A DNA stretch of 12,079 bases from contig JAVBLF010000132.1 in assembly GCA_031553675.1 (NCBI GenBank), positions 1 through 12,079 on the forward strand, in the 5' to 3' direction. The stretch is from JAVBLF01 sp031553675 (GTDB taxonomy: Bacteria; Bacillota; Clostridia; Christensenellales; CALWSW01). Below are positions 6,261 through 11,172 of the stretch, piece after piece. The notes under the pieces were generated by a model. That model had not been told where the DNA came from. It did not search any database and saw nothing but the letters and a program-made list of their open reading frames with translations. Made by a program: the position numbers and the translations under genes. Numbering within the stretch: position 1 is the first letter of the stretch; each line of letters opens with the position of its first letter.

Positions 6261-7361
6261 TCAATCGTCGTCGTGCTCGTCGTGCTCGTCGCTTTCGCCG
6301 TCGTCGCGATCGTCGTCATCGTCATGATCGTCGTCGTCATCGTCGTCGTCAGTCCTGGCCACCCCGTCCGCGGCGGCATGCGCATTGGGCTGGCTGTTTT
6401 CGTGCGTTTGTTCGGTTTCGCTGTCGGGATTCGCGCGGAAGCACCCATCGAAAGCGCCGGCGTGCTCCATGCCTTCGATGCGCACATCGTAGACGACGCC
6501 GTCTTCGAGTCCGTCGCAGCGGACCGACCATTCGTCGTCCTCCTGCGCGACCAAATCCGTTGGCATCTCCATGCCATCCGGCGCGACGATCGCGACGCGC
6601 TCGTTTCCCGTCCATACACCTGTCCGGCTGAATTCGAGCTCCAGAAGCCCATTCCCCTCGTATTCGATCTCTTCGAGCCAAAACGACTGGCCCGAGTTCC
6701 AGGTGTTGGACGTATACACCGACTCCAATTGTGCCGACGCGTCCTGACTTAACGCCTGGGTGAGCTCTTTGCGCAGGTTTTCGTAGTCGGCGGTCGAGAG
6801 CTTTTGCGCGCGCACGCTGGTCGAAATGCCGCTTTCCGCCATGAGCGCATCGACTTGGCGCAGCAACGCTTTTTCCATCGCCTGCGCTTTGTCGGGTTTC
6901 TTCGACGCGACCGTCAGACGGATCCCGTTGCCGCCGGTTTTGAGGTATCCCTCGGATTCAGCTTCCAAGACGATCGCGCGAACGGTTTCGTTTAAGTCCT
7001 TCGAAGGGGCGATGGCGGACAAGATCGAAAGCCCGTCCGCGTTGATGCTCTCTGCGGTGATCACCCTTCCATAGCGATTGACGCTGATGCGCACGGCGGG
7101 GTTGATCGACACGTCCACATAGCTTTCGACGCTTCGGGTGAGCCAAACGCCGAAGCAAATACCAATGGCGAGGCAGGCGGCCACAGCCGATGCCGCGCGG
7201 AAGAAGCGGGGGGGATGCTTCGCGCGGCCTTCTTCGAGGGCGCTCTCGTCGAGCTCCATGCCGACCGCCCAAGCCTCTCGCGCAGGCAGGGAACGGAACG
7301 CCCCCTCCTGATCGATGACGACGGCCTTCCCTTCATCGATTTCCAAGATCACAAAGCGCAT
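6261..7361 (-). CDS. rsgI: Membrane-spanning anti-sigma-I factor with acidic tail
   Basis: This 366-aa protein would bind SigI in the cytoplasm and relay an outside signal. The N-terminal RsgI anti-sigma domain (about 1-50) contains MRFVILEIDEGKAVVIDQEG. One membrane helix follows (about 56-75), then the conserved RsgI extracellular domain (YVDVSINPAVRISVNRYGRV, 81-100). N87-P88 corresponds to the Asn-Pro bond reported as an autoproteolysis site in clostridial RsgI. Residues 228-298 form a beta-rich domain that aligns without gaps to the secreted protein at 8170-8580. The end (338-366) is almost all Asp with some His and Glu. The ATG at 7361 has AAAGGAGG 7 nt upstream, overlapping the sigI stop. 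Long RsgI proteins usually end in carbohydrate-binding domains; I see none here. Confidence 0.92.
   Translation of the reverse strand: MRFVILEIDEGKAVVIDQEGAFRSLPAREAWAVGMELDESALEEGRAKHPPRFFRAASAVAACLAIGICFGVWLTRSVESYVDVSINPAVRISVNRYGRVITAESINADGLSILSAIAPSKDLNETVRAIVLEAESEGYLKTGGNGIRLTVASKKPDKAQAMEKALLRQVDALMAESGISTSVRAQKLSTADYENLRKELTQALSQDASAQLESVYTSNTWNSGQSFWLEEIEYEGNGLLELEFSRTGVWTGNERVAIVAPDGMEMPTDLVAQEDDEWSVRCDGLEDGVVYDVRIEGMEHAGAFDGCFRANPDSETEQTHENSQPNAHAAADGVARTDDDDDDDDHDDDDDRDDGESDEHDEHDDD
6264..6350 (-). repeat. GAC-rich trinucleotide repeat encoding the poly-Asp tail of RsgI
   Basis: Imperfect GAC/GAT triplets, with a few CAC, GAG and CGC codons, encode the last 29 residues. Codon-level slippage could change the tail length between strains without breaking the frame. 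Confidence 0.8.
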
Positions 7362-7375
7362 CTGCCGTCCTCCTT

Positions 7376-8047
7376 TCAGCGTTGTAGCGGTACGTATTGG
7401 GACAAAAGCGGATAGTCGCCGGAATGAATCGTGATGGCGGCGACGAGGTAACGGCGGTGTTTTTCGAGGTTTTTGACGGTGCACCCGCATCTTTTGGCGA
7501 GCTCTTTCAGCGGCACGCGCCCCTGACGGATGCTCTCGGCGAGGATGGGGTTGGCGACGGCTTCCGAGATCGCCCGGCGGCAGGTGTCGCGGCTTCGTTC
7601 CTGGCGCGGCGACGACTCCGCCAAGAGCGCAAAGCTGATGTCGTGTTGCTTCAACGCGGCGTCGAGACGCCGGATCTCCTCGCGGCGATCGTCTTGTTCG
7701 CGCGCTGCGTCGTGGCTTCGCATCGAAGCAGCATCGATCAGGTAGTCGCGCTTTTCCGGCGCGATGTCGTCGAGCAGCACGTCGCGCCTCCCTTCTTTGC
7801 GACGGTAGTCGGCCATGCGGCGCGTGATGACAAGGCGCGCAAAGCTGAGACAGGAACCTTTGTCTGAGCGATACGCCTGCACCGCTTCGCAGAACGCCAA
7901 TAGGCCGAGCTGCATCGCCTCGTCGTCCGGCCGCCCGACCGACGCGATCACACGCGTCGCGACGAAGGGTGTGTAGGCCCGAAGCAGGCTGTCCAGCTCC
8001 TCCCGGTCGCTCTGCGCCGAAATGGCGCGCTCGTCGAGTGTCGCCAC
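7376..8047 (-). CDS. sigI: RNA polymerase sigma factor SigI
   Basis: This 223-aa protein matches B. subtilis SigI along its length. The region-2-like segment has LLRAYTPFVATRV, then DDEAMQLGLLAFCEAVQAY, FARLVITRRMADYRRKEGRR. The SigI-specific C-terminal domain has SFALLAESSP, then VPLKELAKRCGCTVKNLEKH and AAITIHSGDYPLLSQYV. It would direct transcription of a stress or extracellular-sensing regulon. The GTG at 8047 is preferred because GGGGAGG lies 6 nt upstream; an in-frame TTG at 8062 overlaps that ribosome site. It is followed 14 bp later by its cognate rsgI, the usual gene order. Transcription could start at the extended -10 promoter near 8100 and at the SigI-like promoter upstream of the secreted gene. 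Confidence 0.93.
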   Translation of the reverse strand: MATLDERAISAQSDREELDSLLRAYTPFVATRVIASVGRPDDEAMQLGLLAFCEAVQAYRSDKGSCLSFARLVITRRMADYRRKEGRRDVLLDDIAPEKRDYLIDAASMRSHDAAREQDDRREEIRRLDAALKQHDISFALLAESSPRQERSRDTCRRAISEAVANPILAESIRQGRVPLKELAKRCGCTVKNLEKHRRYLVAAITIHSGDYPLLSQYVPLQR

Positions 8048-8094
8048 GATGCACCTCCCCAAGACCGCGTTTGATTCTCATATCCAACACATCC

Positions 8095-8103
8095 ATTATA
8101 GCA
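8095..8103 (-). promoter_or_regulatory. Extended -10 promoter upstream of sigI
   Basis: On the minus strand TGCTATAAT is a perfect -10 box with an extended TGn. No good -35 lies 16-18 bp upstream. The start would be near 8088, about 40 nt before the sigI GTG. It looks like a housekeeping promoter giving basal sigI-rsgI expression. Confidence 0.6.
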
Positions 8104-8107
8104 AAGA

Positions 8108-8126
8108 GACGGCATCAACAGCCGCC
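8108..8126 (-). terminator. Weak hairpin between the secreted gene and sigI
   Basis: On the minus strand GGCGGC and GCCGTC pair (one G-U) around a 7-nt loop, followed by TCTTTGC. It could attenuate read-through from the secreted gene into sigI. The T-run is poor. Confidence 0.25.
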
Positions 8127-8169
8127 TCGTTTGCAAAAGTCGCATGGGATGCGTTGCGCGACCGTTCGA

Positions 8170-8580
8170 TCAGTCGTCTTGGCGATAGTGTACGCCGTTT
8201 TTCCCTTGGTGTGCCTCTAGCCCAACCGTCGTCTTGAAGAGGCCCGAAACGCTCGCGAAGGCCTTCTTCGATCCACGCAGCCGCACACCGGTGATCGTCA
8301 CATGGTATTCGGCGTCCTCCTTCAGACCCTTGACCGTCAGGCGGCAATCGTCGTCGTCTTTACGCGAGAGGGTCGCCGGATAGCTTTTCCCGTCGGAATC
8401 CTTGACGGTAGCCTTGGCGTCTTTGCTCCAGTTGACATCGTCTTCGAGTTCGACGCTGATCACGCCTTTGCCGCGGTAGCTGATCTCGTCGATCGCGAGG
8501 ACGTTGGCTGCATAGGCCGGAATCGATGCAAGACCGAGCAAGATGGCCGTGAGGGCCGCTGCGAATTTCATGCTTTTCAT
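8170..8580 (-). CDS. Small secreted protein related to the RsgI sensor domain
   Basis: This 136-aa protein has a typical Sec signal peptide (MKSMKFAAALTAILLGLAS, cleavage after AYA at 24) and no lipobox. The mature part is a single beta-rich, possibly immunoglobulin-like domain: IDEISYRGKGVISVEL, a DSDGKSYPATL hairpin, DDDD (75-78), and GLKEDAEYHVTITGV. Residues 29-99 align without gaps to RsgI 228-298, with about 19 identities in 71 positions by hand count. The ATG at 8580 has AGGAGG 6 nt upstream. It is the first gene before sigI-rsgI on the same strand and has a SigI-like promoter. It may be a ligand, decoy or co-sensor for RsgI, or simply a SigI-regulated surface protein. I know no named family for it. 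Confidence 0.85.
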   Translation of the reverse strand: MKSMKFAAALTAILLGLASIPAYAANVLAIDEISYRGKGVISVELEDDVNWSKDAKATVKDSDGKSYPATLSRKDDDDCRLTVKGLKEDAEYHVTITGVRLRGSKKAFASVSGLFKTTVGLEAHQGKNGVHYRQDD

Positions 8581-8625
8581 GGTTTTCCTCCTGTTTTCTG
8601 ATGGCTTTTGTGTCTACACCTTATC

Positions 8626-8656
8626 ATTCGCAGCCCAACCGATCGATACGGGGGTC
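8626..8656 (-). promoter_or_regulatory. Candidate SigI-dependent promoter of the secreted gene
   Basis: On the minus strand GACCCCC (8656-8650) and CGAAT (8630-8626) are separated by 19 nt. ACCCCC and CGAA are the -35 and -10 elements I recall for SigI promoters. The start would lie about 40 nt before the ATG. The spacing may be a little long, so this needs testing. Confidence 0.5.
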
Positions 8657-8703
8657 TTTTCAAAATTGCGCCGAAAATTTTTTCCACCGATCGGCCGCAA
8701 ACG

Positions 8704-8748
8704 AAACAGCGTGCCGTTCGTTTGCGTCGATCGGCACGCTGTTTTTGT
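8704..8748 (+). terminator. Strong hairpin with T-tract upstream of the SigI-like promoter
   Basis: AAACAGCGTGCCG (8704-8716) pairs with CGGCACGCTGTTT (8732-8744) over 13 bp with a 15-nt loop, and a T-rich stretch follows on the plus strand. No plus-strand gene precedes it here. It may block antisense transcription leaving the sigI region, or be left over from a lost gene. Confidence 0.6.
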
Positions 8749-8760
8749 TTCGATTCATCA

Positions 8761-8952
8761 TGCGAATCAGGTGTTACGAACCGCAGCGTGTCGGCCGTTT
8801 TGTTGCAGCGGGCGATTATCAATGCGAATCAAGGGTTACGAACCTAACGTATCGCAAGGCCGTTTGGCTGCAACGGGCGATTGATAATGCGAATCAAGGG
8901 TTACCAACCTAACGTATCGCGAGGCTGCTTTGCTGCAACGGGCGATTGATAA
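8761..8952 (+). repeat. Three tandem copies of the 62-65 bp unit (plus orientation)
   Basis: TGCGAATCA starts at 8761, 8823, 8888 and again at 8953, giving periods of 62, 65 and 65 bp. Each copy runs through GTTACGAACC or similar, an AACGTATCGC-like stretch, and a GCAACGGGCGATTGATAA end. The last two copies are nearly identical. They are the reverse complement of the units at 82-210. Confidence 0.8.
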
Positions 8953-9045
8953 TGCGAATCAAGGGTTGGAACCCGCCACCCAAAAACAGGTTATCAAATC
9001 CGCTGTCGAAACGAGTTGGGGTTTCCCAAGCGGGCGATTGGTAAT
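8951..9045 (+). repeat. Left arm of a 95-bp inverted repeat
   Basis: The arm runs from AATGCGAATCAAGGGTTGGA to GGGCGATTGGTAAT. Its reverse complement at 9156-9250 has the same length and only 3 mismatches, with 110 bp between the arms. Such closely matching arms suggest recent duplication or gene conversion. Confidence 0.85.
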
Positions 9046-9103
9046 CGCCCCTACATCCCGATAGCCTTGTTTGTGCGCCTGTAGGGGCGATTATCAATCG
9101 CCC
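9032..9103 (+). repeat. 72-bp palindromic element, copy 2
   Basis: It has the same length, orientation and terminal inverted repeats as the copy at 15-86. Between the ends lies CCCGATAGCCTTGTTTGTGC, similar but not identical to copy 1. Confidence 0.75.
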
Positions 9104-9164
9104 GCTGCAACAGAATGGCCTTTCGACACGTTGCGGATTGTAACGCTTGATTCGCATTATCAAT
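9099..9164 (-). repeat. Single copy of the 65-bp unit (minus orientation)
   Basis: CGCCCGCTGCAACAGAATGG to TTGATTCGCATTATCAAT is flanked by CGCCCG at 9099 and 9165. It is more diverged than the copies at 82-210. Confidence 0.65.
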
Positions 9165-9250
9165 CGCCCGCTTGGGAACCCCCAACTCGTTTCGACAGCG
9201 GATTTGATAACCTGTTTTCGGGTGGCGGGTTCCAACCCTTGATTCGCATT
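9156..9250 (-). repeat. Right arm of the 95-bp inverted repeat
   Basis: This is the reverse complement of 8951-9045 with 3 mismatches. A diverged relative lacking about 26 internal bases lies at about 208-280, next to sigF. Confidence 0.85.
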
Positions 9251-9314
9251 CATAATCGCCCCTACAGGCGCACAAACAAAGTTATTGGGATGTAGGGGCG
9301 ATTACCAATCGCCC
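9251..9314 (-). repeat. Palindromic element, copy 3 (inverted, end-truncated)
   Basis: CATAATCGCCCCTACAGGCG to GATTACCAATCGCCC is the reverse complement of copy 2 without its outermost GGGCGATT at one end. Confidence 0.65.
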
Positions 9315-9357
9315 GCGTACCATAAGGATCATCCCATTTTTGCCTGAACAAAGTTCA

Positions 9358-9432
9358 ACCCTTGATTGGCGTTGATAATCGCCCGTTGCAGCAAAACGGC
9401 CTCGCAACACGTTGCGCTTCGTAATACTTAAT
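9358..9432 (-). repeat. Diverged 65-bp unit next to the spoVAA promoter region
   Basis: AACCCTTGATTGGCGTTGAT is followed by CGCCCGTTGCAGCAAAACGG and CCTCGCAACACGTTGCG, as in the units at 82-210. The repeat block ends here; 9433-9535 is AT-richer and holds the spoVAA promoter. Confidence 0.6.
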
Positions 9433-9468
9433 CACAATAAAAATCAAATCGAATCTTCCGCTTTTGAC

Positions 9469-9497
9469 GCATGCTTCGTTTCAAAACGCGCAAGATA
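9469..9497 (+). promoter_or_regulatory. Candidate SigG (or SigF) promoter of the spoVAA cluster
   Basis: GCATG (9469-9473) and CAAGATA (9491-9497) are 17 nt apart and match GHATR and CATNHTA with one mismatch. spoVA genes are SigG-dependent in B. subtilis, which supports this. The leader would be about 30 nt. Confidence 0.55.
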
Positions 9498-9535
9498 AAC
9501 TCAGCTTTGCCGCAGGGCGGCACGGAGGTGAAAAC

Positions 9536-9685
9536 GTGCGCACATACTTCTTTTACGCGTTGACCTTTGGCATCGCGAGCGCATTGTTGCTGACGGGCTG
9601 CGGCAAGGCGGACAGCCGACCCCAACCGCGCAACAATGCCACTCTCGTATTTCACCAGCACGATGAAAAAGGCAGATCGATCTAA
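9536..9685 (+). CDS. Tiny predicted lipoprotein upstream of and in frame with spoVAA
   Basis: This 49-aa ORF starts at GTG 9536, with GGAGGTG about 5 nt upstream. It has a short basic start, a hydrophobic stretch (YFFYALTFGIASALLL) and a canonical lipobox, LLTGC, with Cys22 as the likely lipidated residue. The mature peptide would be only 28 residues (CGKADSRPQPRNNATLVFHQ then HDEKGRSI). Its TAA stop (9683-9685) is directly followed by the TTG start of SpoVAA in the same reading frame. I do not recognise it. It may be a real spore lipoprotein, or a former signal-bearing N-terminus of SpoVAA cut off by a stop codon. Confidence 0.65.
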   Translation: MRTYFFYALTFGIASALLLTGCGKADSRPQPRNNATLVFHQHDEKGRSI

Positions 9686-10261
9686 TTGCTCTACGTCTAC
9701 GTCAAAAAAACGCTCCGCCTGCCCGAGGGCTCGCCGGTGACGCTTAGCCAGGTGGCCGAGATCTACCAGGACGACGGCAGCGGAACGGCGAAATGGGATG
9801 CCCTCGGCCTCGGCACCGTCGGTAAAGACGTGATGCTGATCACCTGCGTCGACCTCTACAAAGCGATCGCCCTCGACGCCAACAGCATCAGCATCGTCGG
9901 CGCGGACGCCTGCTGTGTCAGCCCCGAAGTGCCGCTTGCCAAGGGCTTTCAGCTCTTCTGGAAAGTCGCCCTCATCAGCTTGATCCTCTTTGCGGGTGCG
10001 GGCTTGACGATCATGAACTACCACAGCGACGTCCACATGCAGGGCGTTCACGAAACGCTCGCCGAAATCCTGACGGGCAGCCAACTCATCGCGCCGTGGA
10101 TCAGCGTCATGTACTGTGTCGGCGTCGCGGGGGGCGTCCTGTTTTTCTCGAACCTCATCCCCGGCAAGCACCGGCCGCCGTCGATCTTCGACATCGAACA
10201 ATTCGAGATGGAGACGCAAACCGAAAACTACGAGCGCTACAACGCCGAAAAGGGGAAATAG
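9686..10261 (+). CDS. spoVAA: Stage V sporulation protein AA
   Basis: This 191-aa protein belongs to the SpoVA system, which moves dipicolinic acid into the forespore and out at germination. The soluble N-terminal domain (about 1-88) starts LYVYVKKTLRLPEGSPVTLS, aligning with the B. subtilis SpoVAA start. Two membrane helices follow (about 91-110 and 136-157), with TIMNYHSDVHMQGVH between them, like the B. subtilis MHFHEDVSMRDVH segment. The C-terminus is acidic and cytosolic-looking. TTG at 9686 is the only sensible start. It has no strong ribosome site and abuts the preceding stop, so translation probably depends on re-initiation. spoVAC and later spoVA genes are not in the window. Confidence 0.88.
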   Translation: MLYVYVKKTLRLPEGSPVTLSQVAEIYQDDGSGTAKWDALGLGTVGKDVMLITCVDLYKAIALDANSISIVGADACCVSPEVPLAKGFQLFWKVALISLILFAGAGLTIMNYHSDVHMQGVHETLAEILTGSQLIAPWISVMYCVGVAGGVLFFSNLIPGKHRPPSIFDIEQFEMETQTENYERYNAEKGK

Positions 10262-10262
10262 T

Positions 10263-10310
10263 CCCGTCCGAAGACCGGCCGGATCGAAGCCGGATCGATT
10301 TCCGGACGGG
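10263..10310 (+). other. Structured RNA segment between spoVAA and spoVAB
   Basis: CCCGTCCG (10263-10270) pairs with CGGACGGG (10303-10310). Inside, GCCGGATCGA occurs twice and can form a smaller stem. No T-run follows, so it is not a clear terminator; it may protect or segment the message. Confidence 0.4.
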
Positions 10311-10342
10311 CCGAACGATCGGATGACAGGGGTGGGTGTGAC

Positions 10343-10774
10343 TTGGGAAGCAAGGCGCTTGGTTTGGCGCTCGGCCTCGTGCACGGCATCGCGACGAGCG
10401 CTTCCGTCGTCGTGTTTTTGAGCATACTCGGCATCGTTCCGCAGCTCGCCGTCGTCACGAACACGACTCGGCAGCGAAATGTCTACGGTTTGGCGCTCGG
10501 CTTGGGCGCCGTGACGTTCGCGATGGCCGACCTGCTCGATTTCCGGCTGTCACTCGGCGCTTTCAGACTACCCGCGATGGCGTTCGTGCTTTTGCTTTGG
10601 GGGCTTTTTACGGGCATCTTGCTGTCGGCGCTCGCCGAGGTTTTTGACATCTTCCCCGCCTTTACGGGCAAGCTCGGCATACGCGACGGCTTGAAGATCT
10701 TGATCCTCGCGCTCGCACTCGGCAAGATGGCGGGTGCCGCCGTTTCGCTTTTTACGCCCTACTTTCCCTCATAA
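10343..10774 (+). CDS. spoVAB: Stage V sporulation protein AB
   Basis: This 143-aa integral membrane protein has four hydrophobic segments (about 6-30, 46-62, 77-98, 117-137). Its length and pattern match B. subtilis SpoVAB (141 aa), including ILGIVPQLAVVTNTTR near the first loop, GLFTGILLSALAEVFDIFP (87-105), and LGIRDGLKILILALALGKMAG. It is a minor SpoVA subunit with no known enzymatic activity. The TTG start at 10343 follows a G-rich AGGGGTGG about 7 nt upstream; no ATG or GTG lies in frame. It is 81 bp after spoVAA, across a structured spacer. Confidence 0.85.
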   Translation: MGSKALGLALGLVHGIATSASVVVFLSILGIVPQLAVVTNTTRQRNVYGLALGLGAVTFAMADLLDFRLSLGAFRLPAMAFVLLLWGLFTGILLSALAEVFDIFPAFTGKLGIRDGLKILILALALGKMAGAAVSLFTPYFPS

Positions 10775-10798
10775 AAAGATCGCAATCTGTGCATACTG
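10769..10798 (+). promoter_or_regulatory. Candidate SigG/SigF-type promoter of the 47-aa gene
   Basis: TCATA (10769-10773) and CATACTG (10792-10798) are 18 nt apart and fit GHATR-N18-CATNHTA with one mismatch in each box. It overlaps the spoVAB stop codon. A SigE reading (TCATAAA and CATACTGT, 16 nt apart) is also possible. Confidence 0.4.
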
Positions 10799-10845
10799 TT
10801 CGTATACGGCAGACGACGAACCGTTGCGAACAGGAGGCGAAGCCC

Positions 10846-10989
10846 ATGACAGACAGCAATCGCAGCCCGGGACGCAGGCTCGATCGGGTCATCAAGATCG
10901 ATTGCCCGCAAGCCTGCGAAGAGCGCGAGACGCGTTACGCGCCCTACCGCGAGCGCATCCGCGCGGAGGATGAGAGAGAATGCCTCTAG
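10846..10989 (+). CDS. Small cysteine-containing basic/acidic protein, 47 aa, unknown
   Basis: The ATG at 10846 has a perfect AGGAGG 8 nt upstream, the main reason to accept the gene. The protein is highly charged (many Arg, Glu and Asp) with Cys20, Cys24 and a near-terminal Cys46. It has no membrane segment or signal peptide. It follows spoVAB by 71 bp and has its own sporulation-type promoter candidate, so I infer a forespore or spore-core small protein. It does not look like a small acid-soluble protein of the alpha/beta type. The function is unknown. Confidence 0.65.
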   Translation: MTDSNRSPGRRLDRVIKIDCPQACEERETRYAPYRERIRAEDERECL

Positions 10990-11057
10990 TGGCATCCTCG
11001 TCACACCCCTCAGAAACGCCGCCTTAATTTGCGTCGCGGAGCGCGCGAGTACCACAC

Positions 11058-11092
11058 AAAAAGCCCCCTTCCTGTTCGGACGGGGGCTTTTC
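11058..11092. terminator. Bidirectional terminator between the 47-aa gene and pfkA
   Basis: AAAAGCCCCC (11059-11068) pairs with GGGGGCTTTT (11082-11091) around a loop containing a second small stem. A- and T-tracts flank it on both sides, so it can end both convergent units. Confidence 0.92.
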
Positions 11093-11172
11093 TTGCTGCG
11101 AAGCGTTCGGGCGTGGGATGCATCTGTTCCGAACGACGGACATCCGATCCTGCTTGTTTCGCCGCATTTGGC

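Noticed and set aside
6261..8096. Single 611-codon minus-strand ORF covering rsgI and most of sigI
   Set aside because: Only the part from 7361 is a real protein. Upstream, the frame runs through sigI in the wrong register, and a perfect ribosome site marks the ATG at 7361.
8761..8952. CRISPR array
   Set aside because: The 62-65 bp units are repeated along their whole length, with no unique spacers between short repeats and no cas genes. They are tandem intergenic repeats.
8909..9295. Overlapping small ORFs of 74-114 codons on both strands
   Set aside because: They are translations of the repeat modules; similar peptides appear on both strands because the modules are inverted copies.
9428..10384. 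318-codon minus-strand ORF
   Set aside because: Antisense to spoVAA, which matches its family; no ribosome site.
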